The notes below the pieces were generated by a model that was given only the letters and a program-made list of their open reading frames with translations, did no database searches and was not told the DNA's origin. This document shows, piece by piece, positions 1 to 7,012 of a DNA stretch of 33,889 nucleotides. Source of the stretch: an uncultured Prevotellaceae bacterium (GTDB lineage Bacteria; Bacteroidota; Bacteroidia; Bacteroidales; Bacteroidaceae); assembly GCA_902801375.1 (NCBI GenBank), contig CADCIB010000030.1, forward strand, positions 1 to 33,889, given 5' to 3'. The position numbers and the translations under genes were made by a program. Positions within the stretch are counted from its first letter, which is position 1. Every line of letters begins with the position of its first letter.

Positions 1-28
1 AGGTTGTGCGAAAGTCAAAATTCAAGCC

Positions 29-72
29 TATATTTATATATTTATATATATATATATAAATATATAAATATA
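29..72. repeat. AT-rich microsatellite
   Basis: A run of alternating T and A with occasional TTT/AAA steps, about 44 nt. It has no coding potential. It may be a slippage-prone tract or an easily melted element at the left edge of a repeat-rich intergenic region. Confidence 0.85.
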
Positions 73-114
73 GAAGTACATTTGGGGGGCGTGATAAGCT
101 TTTCGAGAACTGTA

Positions 115-129
115 ACACTGTAACAGTGT
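115..129. repeat. Perfect 7-bp inverted repeat
   Basis: ACACTGT, one A, then ACAGTGT form a perfect inverted repeat, and GTAAC recurs around it. The size and symmetry would suit a dimeric regulator operator or a small cruciform. No gene starts close by, so the role is unknown. Confidence 0.6.
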
Positions 130-213
130 AACGCTATGGGCTAACACCTTTACAATAATTAACTCTTTCCACTTGTTCGCTTAACAGAAATTTGCACGCT
201 ATGAAAGGCGATA

Positions 214-245
214 TTTGGAGGTGCACGGAAATCGCCGTACCTTTG
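214..245 (+). promoter_or_regulatory. Orphan Bacteroidetes-type promoter match
   Basis: TTTG at 214-217, a 20-nt spacer, then TACCTTTG at 238-245 match the Bacteroidetes -33/-7 consensus. No ORF of quality lies downstream. If active, it would transcribe the hairpin at 245-267 and the repeat region, giving a non-coding RNA. It may instead be part of a dispersed repeat. Confidence 0.4.
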
Positions 246-267
246 CGATGTATTTGAGATACATCGC
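245..267. repeat. 9-bp stem, 5-nt loop inverted repeat
   Basis: GCGATGTAT at 245-253 and ATACATCGC at 259-267 are exact reverse complements around the loop TTGAG. The hairpin sits directly at the -7 element of the orphan promoter match. Confidence 0.7.
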
Positions 268-272
268 GAGTG

Positions 273-322
273 AAGGCTGCGGCTCAGCATAGCTCGAGCG
301 AGCTCGGCTCTGCATTCGCCTT
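273..322. repeat. Composite palindromic intergenic element
   Basis: A 14-nt palindrome (AGCTCG, AG, CGAGCT at 291-304) is flanked by two near-identical 11-mers in direct orientation, CGGCTCAGCAT at 280-290 and CGGCTCTGCAT at 305-315. The whole is bounded by AAGGC (273-277) and GCCTT (318-322) as inverted ends. The layered symmetry suggests a REP-like mobile or structural intergenic repeat and not chance sequence. Confidence 0.6.
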
Positions 323-363
323 GCACTTCCCTTGCGGTGTATAAGGGGAAGTCCTACCCCCCG

Positions 364-481
364 CCCTCCCAGAGGGGAGGGAGCTTAGATAGCTTGAAGC
401 ACAACATACAACCGCCCCACAGGCAATCGCTCTTTAACTTACTGACACACCGGCTTAACCAACACTCCCCAAGGGGAGGGA
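364..481. repeat. Two G/C hairpins with a shared tail
   Basis: CCCTCCC (364-370) pairs with GGGAGGG (375-381), and CTCCCC (465-470) pairs with GGGGAG (473-478). Both are followed by nearly the same tail, GGGAGC(T/A)TAGA. They look like two scattered copies of a Bacteroidales REP-like hairpin. The ORFs that run through here are proline/arginine/histidine-rich low-complexity translations and are not believed. Confidence 0.6.
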
Positions 482-558
482 GCATAGAAAGAATGCTCTG
501 CGAAAACTCTGCGCACGCTGCCCCTCTGCGCGAGAAAACATTTCCTCCGTGTGAGAAA

Positions 559-626
559 CCATCTCCGACGCGCTCAGACACCATCTCCAGCGCCCTCGCA
601 GACCATCTCCGACACGCAAAAAACCG
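559..626 (+). repeat. 22-nt tandem repeat, copy set 1
   Basis: Three units start with CCATCTCC, with the ATCTCC core at 561, 583 and 605, an exact 22-nt period. The rest of each unit is a degenerate GACGCGCTCAGACA-like tail. The same core and period recur near 16.9-17.0 kb. A period of 22 is not a multiple of three, so this is not protein repeat coding. Confidence 0.7.
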
Positions 627-760
627 CTCTCACATCATCTCTCACACATGCTTACACCACCTCTCACGCCACCGCTCGCACACGCTCACACGCCTCTCAC
701 CGCCAAATGATTCTCAACCCACAACTACTCAGCACCCTCGCTGGTTGACCTCCCCTGACC

Positions 761-855
761 CCTCCTGTAGGAGGGGGACTGATTTGTTTTGTTACCTCCT
801 GTAGGAGGGGGACTGATTAGTTTTGTTACCTCCTGTAGGAGGGGGACTGATTAGT
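761..855 (+). repeat. 34-nt hairpin array A (three units)
   Basis: CCTCCTGTAGGAGG starts at 761, 795 and 829, an exact 34-nt period. The third unit is truncated near 855. Each unit carries a perfect 6-bp palindromic stem (CCTCCT, GT, AGGAGG) followed by a GGGACTGATTAGTTTTGTTA-like tail. The units are contiguous without unique spacers, so this is a tandem array and not a CRISPR. Confidence 0.85.
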
Positions 856-882
856 TCCTGCGCTCAGTTCAAACTATTCCTC

Positions 883-1050
883 CCCCTACAGGGGGAGATA
901 AGAGGGGGTCGCAAATCCCCTACAGGGGGAGATAAGAGGGGGTCGCAAATCCCCTACAGGGAGAGTAGGAAGGGGGTCGCAAATCCCCTACAGGGAGAAT
1001 TGGAAGGGGGCACATATCCCTACAAGGAGAGTTAGAAGGGGGCATCGATG
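883..1050 (-). repeat. 34-nt hairpin array B (five units, opposite orientation)
   Basis: CCCCTACAGGGG-type hairpins start at 883, 917, 951 and 985 with a 34-nt period, and a fifth degenerate unit starts near 1017. The stem loop is AC where array A has GT, so the hairpin is in reverse orientation. Each unit ends in AGAGGGGGTCGCAAAT-like sequence, and the units decay towards the right. The period is not a multiple of three, so the ORF running through it is not real. Confidence 0.85.
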
Positions 1051-1147
1051 GGGTGCTGAGTCGTTACGGCCTCACGCAAAGATGAAAAATAACGTTAAAA
1101 ACAAAGTTAAAATAAGAAATAGGTATGAATGATTCAGAAAAAAGCAT

Positions 1148-1155
1148 TATCTTTG
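1148..1155 (+). promoter_or_regulatory. Possible -7 element for ribE
   Basis: TATCTTTG fits the Bacteroidetes -7 consensus. The -33 position has only a weak TATG (1124-1127). If used, transcription would start near 1162 and leave a leader of about 220 nt before the ribE start at 1384. Confidence 0.35.
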
Positions 1156-1383
1156 CATCACAGAAATAAGGTCGCATCGTTCGATCGGGATACTCATCAA
1201 ATAAAAGTAACAACTGATTCGGTATTCCATGCCAATGGCGGGCCACAGGGAGCGCAAGTTCCCCAGTCGTTTGACCGGTGGATTACAAAAGCTGGAATCC
1301 TTCATAACTTCATTATATGGAGTTTCATCACATCACGGTGCGGCCTTTCTTTTTTTCCATCATCACAACCATCATCCATCATT

Positions 1384-1989
1384 ATGTTTTCTGGTATTAT
1401 TGAAGAATTTGCAACGGTCGTGGGCATCAAGCACGACAAGGAGAATATAGATTTCACGCTGAGTTGTTCGTTTGTAGGTGAGCTTTCCATCGACCAGAGC
1501 GTGGCTCACAACGGTGTCTGCCTGACGGTGGTGGACATTGCGGGCGACACCTACACGGTGACGGCGATGAAGGAAACGCTGGAGCGCTCGAACCTGGGCA
1601 GGCTTCGCGTGGGCGACAAGGTGAATGTGGAGCGCTCGATGCTGATGAACGGGCGGCTCGACGGGCACATCGTGCAGGGGCATGTGGACATGACGGCGAC
1701 CTGCATTGACATGAAAGATGCCGACGGCAGCACCTATTTCACTTTCCAGTACGCCTACGACAAGGCGATGGCTCGGCGCGGGTATTTCACCGTCGACAAG
1801 GGCAGCGTGACGGTGAACGGCGTGTCGCTCACGGTTTGCAACCCTTCTCAGGACACTTTCCAGGTGGCCATCATCCCCTACACTTTCGAGCACACCAACT
1901 TCTGCGACATCAAGATTGGAAGCATCGTGAACATCGAGTTCGACATTCTCGGCAAGTACATTGCGCGGCTCCAAAGTCTTAACGAATGA
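1384..1989 (+). CDS. ribE: Riboflavin synthase alpha chain
   Basis: Riboflavin synthase converts two molecules of 6,7-dimethyl-8-ribityllumazine into riboflavin and the pyrimidinedione, the last step of vitamin B2 synthesis in the cytosol. The 201-residue product begins MFSGIIEE, the hallmark N terminus of the family. It shows the expected internal duplication of two lumazine-binding barrels: the first ends with GHIVQGHVD near residue 100, and the second contains GSVTVNGVSLTV near 140. The length is normal. The frame stays open upstream to 1129, but those 85 codons look like nothing in the family, so I chose the ATG at 1384. It stands alone; no other rib gene is nearby. The leader is unusually long for so small a gene. 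Confidence 0.96.
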   Translation: MFSGIIEEFATVVGIKHDKENIDFTLSCSFVGELSIDQSVAHNGVCLTVVDIAGDTYTVTAMKETLERSNLGRLRVGDKVNVERSMLMNGRLDGHIVQGHVDMTATCIDMKDADGSTYFTFQYAYDKAMARRGYFTVDKGSVTVNGVSLTVCNPSQDTFQVAIIPYTFEHTNFCDIKIGSIVNIEFDILGKYIARLQSLNE

Positions 1990-2002
1990 TAAATCGCGGG
2001 TA

Positions 2003-2045
2003 TTTTGTAAAAAAAAATATTAATTCCTTGCCCGTTTTTACAAAA
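2003..2045. terminator. AT-rich inverted repeat after ribE
   Basis: TTTTGTAAAAA (2003-2013) is the exact complement of TTTTTACAAAA (2035-2045), giving an 11-bp but AT-rich stem with a 21-nt loop, 13 nt after the ribE stop. It could end ribE transcription. The weak stem keeps confidence low. Confidence 0.35.
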
Positions 2046-2058
2046 AATCGCATTTGAA

Positions 2059-2090
2059 TTTGATTATTCCGACGATAATTCGTAACTTTG
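2059..2090 (+). promoter_or_regulatory. Promoter of the LytS/LytR-type pair
   Basis: TTTG at 2059-2062, a 20-nt spacer, then TAACTTTG at 2083-2090 exactly match the Bacteroidetes promoter consensus. The predicted leader before the kinase ATG at 2206 is about 110 nt. Confidence 0.65.
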
Positions 2091-2205
2091 TGTCGAAGAA
2101 AAAGGCCTGTGGGCTTACAACACAATAATAAAGAAAAAATCGTGAATTCTGCCATCCGTTGAAGATGACGTGGATTTCGAGAGGAAAAGAGTACTATAAT
2201 AAGGT

Positions 2206-3285
2206 ATGAAAGAATCCGGGAGCACCGCCAGGAACAACAGGTTGTTCGTAGAATTCAACATCTTGTGTTGGATTGTCGTATTCCTGATTAGCTTTCTGCT
2301 TACGACGCCCAACCTACACGATGGCGTGAAATTCGCCCTGCTGCGGATGTCTATTCCGGTGAGCATGTGCCTCATGTTCTACAGCAATTTCTTATGGCTC
2401 GTGCCTGAATACTTCTTGAAGAAGAAATACAGGACATACGTCGGCATAAACCTCGTCATGACACTCGTCCTGGGGGTGTTGGTCAACGGAGCCATGAGCG
2501 TCAAAGTCGGACATATGGTGAGTGTCCGGAACGGAGTCGGCGAAATGCCTGGATGGCCATTGATGACGGCTTTGGTGGCGCGGAATTTCCTCACCATCAT
2601 CCTTTCCGGCGCCATCGCCTTGCTGCTGAAGCTCTCCATGAAATGGCAAATAGAGGAACGGAAACGGAAAGAAATGGAAGTGCAGAAGGCGGAGGCTGAC
2701 CTGAAACTGCTGAGCAACCAGATACATCCGCACTTCCTGCTGAACACGCTGAACAACATCTATGCGCTGGTAGCCATCGACCCAAGCAAGGCACAGAAAG
2801 CCGTGATGTCGCTCAGCCACCTGCTCCAGAGGATGCTCTATGGCAATCAGACCCCGCGCATCGCCATTCAGGAGGAAATCGATTTGCTACAGAGCTACAT
2901 CAACCTGATGAGCATACGCCAGCAGAAGAACGTGAGCATTGAAACCGACTTCCAGGTTGTCGACCCAAACGTCTATGTGGCGCCCAACATCTTCATCACC
3001 CTTGTGGAGAATGCCTTCAAGCACGGGGTGAGCCCGACGAAAGAGAGCAGCGTGAAAGTGTCGCTACATGCTTCGGCCGAGAAAATCGTGTTCTGCACCG
3101 AGAACACCAACTACCCGAAGACCGCCAACGACAAGAGCGGCAACGGCATTGGCCTGCATCAGGTGGAAGTGTTGCTCAAGAATGCTTACGGTGCACAGTA
3201 CGAATGGACCAATAACATCAAAACAGATACTAACATTTACATCTCAAAAATAATGCTTTATGATACTAAAATGTGCCATCATTGA
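2206..3285 (+). CDS. LytS-type membrane sensor histidine kinase
   Basis: A sensor kinase of the LytS/YehU class that should phosphorylate the response regulator encoded next. The 359-residue protein has about four membrane helices in the first 145 residues (near 18-33, 45-66, 80-95, 125-143), a charged linker (148-165), then a His_kinase (PF06580) domain. The motif QIHPHFLLNTLN at 172-183 carries the phospho-accepting histidine (H176 by family alignment). The N box PNIFITLVENAFKHG is at 260-274 and the G box GNGIGL at 312-317. No separate extracellular sensor domain is seen, so the signal is probably read in the membrane. It overlaps the regulator start by 26 nt, which implies co-expression. 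The ligand is unknown. Confidence 0.93.
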   Translation: MKESGSTARNNRLFVEFNILCWIVVFLISFLLTTPNLHDGVKFALLRMSIPVSMCLMFYSNFLWLVPEYFLKKKYRTYVGINLVMTLVLGVLVNGAMSVKVGHMVSVRNGVGEMPGWPLMTALVARNFLTIILSGAIALLLKLSMKWQIEERKRKEMEVQKAEADLKLLSNQIHPHFLLNTLNNIYALVAIDPSKAQKAVMSLSHLLQRMLYGNQTPRIAIQEEIDLLQSYINLMSIRQQKNVSIETDFQVVDPNVYVAPNIFITLVENAFKHGVSPTKESSVKVSLHASAEKIVFCTENTNYPKTANDKSGNGIGLHQVEVLLKNAYGAQYEWTNNIKTDTNIYISKIMLYDTKMCHH

Positions 3286-3970
3286 CGACGAGCCCCTGGC
3301 AGCCGACTTGCTTGCCAGCTATGCGAAGAAATTACCGCTGCTCGACCTCCGCGGCACCTACAGCAGTGCCGTCACAGCAATGAAAGACTTGCGCGACACC
3401 CCCGTCGACCTGCTCTTCCTCGACATCCAGATGCCAGAACTCAGTGGCCTGGAATTTGTGAAAGTACTCCCGAAGCAGACGAAGATCGTGTTCACTTCAG
3501 CCTTCAGCCAGTATGCCGTCGACGGCTACAAGGTCAATGCGCTGGGCTATCTGCTCAAACCCATCAGCTACGAGGATTTCGTGGATGTGACCAACAGAGC
3601 TCTTGAGCAGTTCAAGAACGAACAGCAGATGAACCTCTACACGCAGGACAAGTTCATCTTTGTGAAGAGCGACTACAAGCTGATGAAAATCGACCTCGAC
3701 GAAGTGCTCTACATTGAAGGGTTGAAAGACTATGTGAAGATTTACCGCGAAGGCCAGCGGCCCATCCTCTCGCTCATCAACATGAAGAAGATAGACGAGA
3801 CGCTGCCCCACCCCGACTTCATGCGCGTGCACCGTTCGTTCATCGTACACATGTGCAAGATTCAGATGGTCGACCGCGGTCGAATCGTCTTCGGCGAAGA
3901 GTTCATCCCCATTTCCGAGAGCTACAAGCAGGAAGTGCAACGCTTCCTCGACATTCACACGCTCATGTAG
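3260..3970 (+). CDS. LytTR-family response regulator
   Basis: DNA-binding response regulator paired with the preceding kinase. Of 236 residues, the first 120 or so form a receiver domain with the acidic pair D9-D10-E11, phospho-acceptor D55 in LLFLDIQMPE, T/S near 79-80 and K100 in LLKP. Residues from about 130 to the end form a LytTR domain (FIFVKSDYKLMKIDLDEVLYIE, then RVHRSFIV), which binds direct repeats in target promoters. It starts inside the 3' end of the kinase gene, in another frame. Genes controlled cannot be deduced from the window. Confidence 0.95.
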   Translation: MILKCAIIDDEPLAADLLASYAKKLPLLDLRGTYSSAVTAMKDLRDTPVDLLFLDIQMPELSGLEFVKVLPKQTKIVFTSAFSQYAVDGYKVNALGYLLKPISYEDFVDVTNRALEQFKNEQQMNLYTQDKFIFVKSDYKLMKIDLDEVLYIEGLKDYVKIYREGQRPILSLINMKKIDETLPHPDFMRVHRSFIVHMCKIQMVDRGRIVFGEEFIPISESYKQEVQRFLDIHTLM

Positions 3971-3994
3971 TGCTTTTTGCAAGCGTTTTTCAGG

Positions 3995-4050
3995 CTACAT
4001 CTTGTTTCTTCACGGTAGGATTTCTTGCGGTGAAGAAACAAGACATGTAG
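3995..4050. terminator. Long hairpin between convergent genes
   Basis: CTACATCTTGTTTCTTCAC (3995-4013) pairs with GTGAAGAAACAAG plus CATGTAG (4030-4050), leaving only a 2-nt bulge: about 19 bp with a 16-nt loop. It lies between the convergent regulator and gph genes and reaches into the last codons of gph. No U tract follows on either strand, so it may be a bidirectional terminator or an mRNA 3'-end stabiliser. Confidence 0.65.
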
Positions 4051-4651
4051 CGCCGTTATCAATCAGGAATTGTCTGTCGCGAAATCCCCAAAGCACGCTG
4101 ATGCAGGGCATCGCGCTGTTGCGGGCCGTTGCGATGTCTACGTCGCTGTCGCCGATATAGACCGCACTTGCTCTGTCGGCGTGGAGCTGGCGCAGGGCCT
4201 CATTCACGGTGTCGGGAGCCGGTTTGCGCCGAATGTCTTCGCGCTCGCCGATGGCCACATCCACCAAAGGACCGAAGAAATGCGTGCACAGTTCTTGTGT
4301 GGCGGCATAGAACTTGTTGCTCACCACGGCTATCAGCTTGCCGCGCTGCTTCAAGTCGCGGAGCAGCGGCATGATGCCGGGATAGGGCTTCGTGCGGTCG
4401 AGCCCATGAACCAGATAGTGCTCGCGGAAGGTCTGAAGCACCTGTTCGTAAGTCTCAACGGGCGTATTCTCAGGCACAGCCCGTGCGATGAGCCTGCCAA
4501 CCCCGTTTCCCACAAACATCCGGACTTCATCCCTGCTGTGCTGAGGCATTCCGTGCTGGTGGAGGGCATAGTTGGTGCTGGCGGCAAGATCGTCGAGGGT
4601 GTCGAGCAGCGTACCGTCGAGGTCGAAAATATAGGTGGTGTATTCTTTCAT
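4010..4651 (-). CDS. gph: HAD-family phosphatase, probable phosphoglycolate phosphatase
   Basis: A haloacid-dehalogenase superfamily hydrolase of 213 residues, the usual size for phosphoglycolate phosphatase, which clears 2-phosphoglycolate made during DNA repair or oxidative metabolism. Motif I is FDLDGTLLDT with nucleophile D10 and acid/base D12, motif II is VVSNK near 110, motif III is the lysine in RRKPAPD, and motif IV is YIGDSDVDIATA. A four-helix cap follows motif I. The substrate could also be another small phosphate ester, such as pyrophosphate or a sugar phosphate, because this subfamily is broad. It is divergent from cobU and convergent with the response regulator. Its final codons lie inside the hairpin at 3995-4050. 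Confidence 0.85.
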   Translation of the reverse strand: MKEYTTYIFDLDGTLLDTLDDLAASTNYALHQHGMPQHSRDEVRMFVGNGVGRLIARAVPENTPVETYEQVLQTFREHYLVHGLDRTKPYPGIMPLLRDLKQRGKLIAVVSNKFYAATQELCTHFFGPLVDVAIGEREDIRRKPAPDTVNEALRQLHADRASAVYIGDSDVDIATARNSAMPCISVLWGFRDRQFLIDNGATCLVSSPQEILP

Positions 4652-4751
4652 CTTTTGTTGTCTTTGAATGATTAACCCACAGAATCGGGGTGCAAAATTA
4701 CACTTTTTTGCCTGAAAACCGCCTCAGAAAGCATTAATCTTTGTGAATTGC

Positions 4752-4782
4752 TTTGCCAGGTGGCCTATTCGTTGTAACTTTG
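4752..4782 (+). promoter_or_regulatory. Promoter of cobU
   Basis: TTTG at 4752-4755, a 19-nt spacer, then TAACTTTG at 4775-4782. The cobU ATG at 4791 follows after only 8 nt, so the transcript would have almost no leader. Confidence 0.65.
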
Positions 4783-4790
4783 TGGCTGCA

Positions 4791-5321
4791 ATGAAAAGAA
4801 TCATACTCATCACAGGCGGTCAGCGCTCCGGCAAGAGCTTGTATGCAGAAAAGCTGGCATTGAGCCTGACCGACCATCCCGTCTACCTCGCTACGGCGCA
4901 TGTCTGGGACGAGGAGTTTCGCCAGCGCGTGGTGCGCCATCAGGAAAGGCGCGGCTCCCAATGGACCAACATCGAGGAGGAGAAACTGCTGAGCCGCCAC
5001 GACGTGAGCGGGCGTGTGGTGGTCATCGACTGCATCACGCTCTGGTGTACCAACTACTTTTTCGACCGCCACGCCGACGAATGGGACCAGCCGTCGGTCG
5101 ACGATGCCCTCCGTGAGCTTCAGGCTGAGTTCGACCGGTTCACACGCCAAGATGCCACTTTCATCTTCGTGACCAACGAGATAGGTAGCGGTGGGGTGAG
5201 CGACAACGCCATACAAAGAAGGTTCACCGACCTGGAAGGGTGGATGAACCAATTTGTGGCCGCACGTGCCGATGAGGTGGTGCTCATGGTGAGCGGCATT
5301 CCCGTGAAAATCAAGGGGTAA
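4791..5321 (+). CDS. cobU: Adenosylcobinamide kinase / guanylyltransferase
   Basis: Bifunctional enzyme of the nucleotide-loop branch of B12 synthesis: it phosphorylates adenosylcobinamide and then transfers GMP to give adenosyl-GDP-cobinamide, the substrate of CobS. The 176-residue product has the P-loop GGQRSGKS at 9-16 and a histidine at 50 (VVRHQERR) in the place of the guanylylated histidine, followed by FIFVTNEIGSGGV around 128-140. I start at the ATG at 4791 because the P-loop must lie near the N terminus and because a consensus promoter overlaps the longer alternative from 4743. It is separated from cobT by one convergent gene, whose stop is only 2 nt away. No cobalamin riboswitch signature is seen upstream. 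Confidence 0.94.
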   Translation: MKRIILITGGQRSGKSLYAEKLALSLTDHPVYLATAHVWDEEFRQRVVRHQERRGSQWTNIEEEKLLSRHDVSGRVVVIDCITLWCTNYFFDRHADEWDQPSVDDALRELQAEFDRFTRQDATFIFVTNEIGSGGVSDNAIQRRFTDLEGWMNQFVAARADEVVLMVSGIPVKIKG

Positions 5322-5323
5322 GC

Positions 5324-5794
5324 CTACTCCTCGTCTTCTTCGTCGCTGGTAAGCTCTTCGACGTCTTTGGTGTCGAATTTACCGGTGAGCGCCAACACTT
5401 CGCACTCTTTTTCATCGAAGCTGACCATCAGGATTTCTGTGATCACCTCGCCTTTCTTCATGCAATACATCATAATGTTCTCGCCCTCATCGCTGCTCTC
5501 CAGCAGTTTCGAGTAGCCATTACCCTCTAACTTGGTGAGGCTCTTCAGCATGTTCTTCTTGAGATCATCGCTGGGAGTGGGAATAGACAACATCATCATG
5601 TTGTCGGTGTGTGCGATGAATCCACCATCGCTCTCCTCCGACGCTGCGCCAGCCAAAGCCAGCAAGGCCTTCGGAATCTCGTTGTACTCGGCCTTCTCCG
5701 CACCCTTGAACTCGTTGACGAAGTCAGTCATCGTTTGGCAGAATGCTCCCTGGAAGGCAATCGCAAGCAACAGCGTGATGAAATACTTTTTCAT
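5324..5794 (-). CDS. DUF4252-family exported protein
   Basis: A 156-residue protein with a clear signal peptide (MKKYFITLLLAIAFQGAFCQ, cleavage near 20), so probably periplasmic. The body fits the DUF4252 pattern seen in Bacteroidales, with a predicted alternation of strands and helices and a run MMMLSIPTPSDDLK. The last residues are strongly acidic (SDEEDEE). The molecular function of the family is not known. It lies between cobU and cobT but on the opposite strand and with its own promoter, so it need not act in B12 metabolism. The stop lies 2 nt from the convergent cobU stop. Confidence 0.8.
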   Translation of the reverse strand: MKKYFITLLLAIAFQGAFCQTMTDFVNEFKGAEKAEYNEIPKALLALAGAASEESDGGFIAHTDNMMMLSIPTPSDDLKKNMLKSLTKLEGNGYSKLLESSDEGENIMMYCMKKGEVITEILMVSFDEKECEVLALTGKFDTKDVEELTSDEEDEE

Positions 5795-5825
5795 ACTACT
5801 TATCGTTTTTGGTTTAAAATTAGTG

Positions 5826-5857
5826 CAAAAATAATTACTTTTTCCAAAATAGCCAAA
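5826..5857 (-). promoter_or_regulatory. Promoter of the DUF4252 gene
   Basis: Read on the minus strand: TTTG (5857-5854), a 20-nt spacer, TATTTTTG (5833-5826). This gives a leader of about 25 nt before the ATG at 5794. Confidence 0.6.
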
Positions 5858-5860
5858 TCA

Positions 5861-5894
5861 TTTGCCCGAAAATTGGTTTTTTCTCGTAACTTTG
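5861..5894 (+). promoter_or_regulatory. Promoter of the cobT-cobS-cobC unit
   Basis: TTTG at 5861-5864 and TAACTTTG at 5887-5894 with a 22-nt spacer, slightly long for the consensus. The cobT ATG follows at 5923. Its -33 box lies only 3 nt from that of the divergent DUF4252 promoter. Confidence 0.55.
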
Positions 5895-5922
5895 CATACT
5901 CTGAAACATATTACTCGTCTGT

Positions 5923-6969
5923 ATGAGAACATTCCACATCGTGAGGCCCGACGAAAGCATCAGGGCCGACATTCTTCAGAAAATCGACAACCTCAATAAA
6001 CCGAAGGGATCGTTAGGGCGTCTGGAGACTCTGGCTGAACAAATCTGCCTGATCCAGCAGACGCTCTCCCCCACCCTCGAGCATCCCTGCCATCTGCTTT
6101 TCGGCGGCGATCACGGCATCGAGCGTGAACATGTCAGTGTGTCGCCACGCGACGTCACCTGGCAGCAGATGAAGAATTTCACACGCGGCGGAGGAGGCGT
6201 GAACATGTTCTGCCGCCAACACGGCTTCAAGTTGCGCATCGTCGACGTGGGCGTAGACTACGACCTGAGCGACACGCCCGGCATCATCGACCGCAAGATT
6301 GCCCGCGGCACCCGCAACTTCCTCCACGAAGCAGCTATGAGCGAGGAGGAGTTCGACCGCTCCATCCAAATAGGTTCCGACCTCGTAGACGACTGCCACA
6401 AGGAAGGCTGCAACATCATCTGTATGGGTGAAATGGGCATTGCCAATACGTCGCCCTCAAGTATCTGGATGCACCTGTTCGGAAACATTCCGCTCGACGA
6501 ATGCATCGGCGTGGGCGCTGGGCTCAACAATCCGGGACTTCAGCATAAGCGCGAGGTGCTCCACGAAGCCGTCGACCATTTCCGCGCCCTCAACTCTCAC
6601 CCCTCAACCCTTGAAATCATCCGCTATTTCGGAGGTTTCGAGATGACTGCTGCCATCGGAGCCATGCTTCGTGCCGCAGAAGAAGGAATGATTGTGCTTG
6701 TCGACGGGTTTATCATGACCGCCTGCGCCCTAGCCGCAACGCGTCTTTACCCAGAAGCGCTGCCCTACATGGTGTTCGGACATTGTGGCGACGAGAGCGG
6801 ACACCAGCGCATGCTGGCACTCATGGACGCTCAACCGCTGCTCCGCCTGGGACTGCGCCTGGGAGAGGGCACCGGCGCCCTTTGCGCCTTCCCCATCGTG
6901 CAGAGTGCGGTGAATATGGTGAACGAAATGAACAACTTCCAAAATGCCAACATCACCAAGTATTTCTGA
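5923..6969 (+). CDS. cobT: Nicotinate-nucleotide--DMB phosphoribosyltransferase
   Basis: CobT moves phosphoribose from nicotinate mononucleotide to 5,6-dimethylbenzimidazole (or another lower-ligand base), giving alpha-ribazole 5'-phosphate. The 348-residue length is normal. The family features are LNKPKGSLGRLE near 24-35, the glycine-rich FGGDHGI at about 60-66, GEMGIANTSPSS near 169-180, and the C-terminal LGEGTGA with the catalytic glutamate (E315 here). It heads a cobT-cobS-cobC run, with cobS 43 nt downstream. Base choice for the lower ligand cannot be read from sequence. Confidence 0.96.
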   Translation: MRTFHIVRPDESIRADILQKIDNLNKPKGSLGRLETLAEQICLIQQTLSPTLEHPCHLLFGGDHGIEREHVSVSPRDVTWQQMKNFTRGGGGVNMFCRQHGFKLRIVDVGVDYDLSDTPGIIDRKIARGTRNFLHEAAMSEEEFDRSIQIGSDLVDDCHKEGCNIICMGEMGIANTSPSSIWMHLFGNIPLDECIGVGAGLNNPGLQHKREVLHEAVDHFRALNSHPSTLEIIRYFGGFEMTAAIGAMLRAAEEGMIVLVDGFIMTACALAATRLYPEALPYMVFGHCGDESGHQRMLALMDAQPLLRLGLRLGEGTGALCAFPIVQSAVNMVNEMNNFQNANITKYF

Positions 6970-7012
6970 CATGAGATTATACTAAATACAAACATCACGA
7001 AACGCTCCTGAC

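Noticed and set aside
337-804. 155-residue ORF in the left repeat region
   Set aside because: Rich in Ser, His, Pro and Arg, low complexity, and runs through hairpins and a 22-nt repeat whose periods are not multiples of three.
823-1035. ORF across the 34-nt array B
   Set aside because: Its reading frame crosses repeats of period 34, so no repeated peptide is kept; it is a by-product of the array.
561-1050. CRISPR array
   Set aside because: Repeats are contiguous or vary within the unit and there are no unique spacers; no cas genes are seen.
1240-1300. tRNA or other structured RNA gene in the ribE leader
   Set aside because: GTTCGAT-like and GGGCC parts are present, but no cloverleaf or full riboswitch could be assembled by eye.
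1129-1383. N-terminal extension of riboflavin synthase
   Set aside because: The family starts at MFSGI; the 85 added residues show no resemblance to the family and probably lie in the leader.
4680-5922. Cobalamin riboswitch upstream of cobU or cobT
   Set aside because: The short gaps hold promoters but no B12-box or conserved core sequences.
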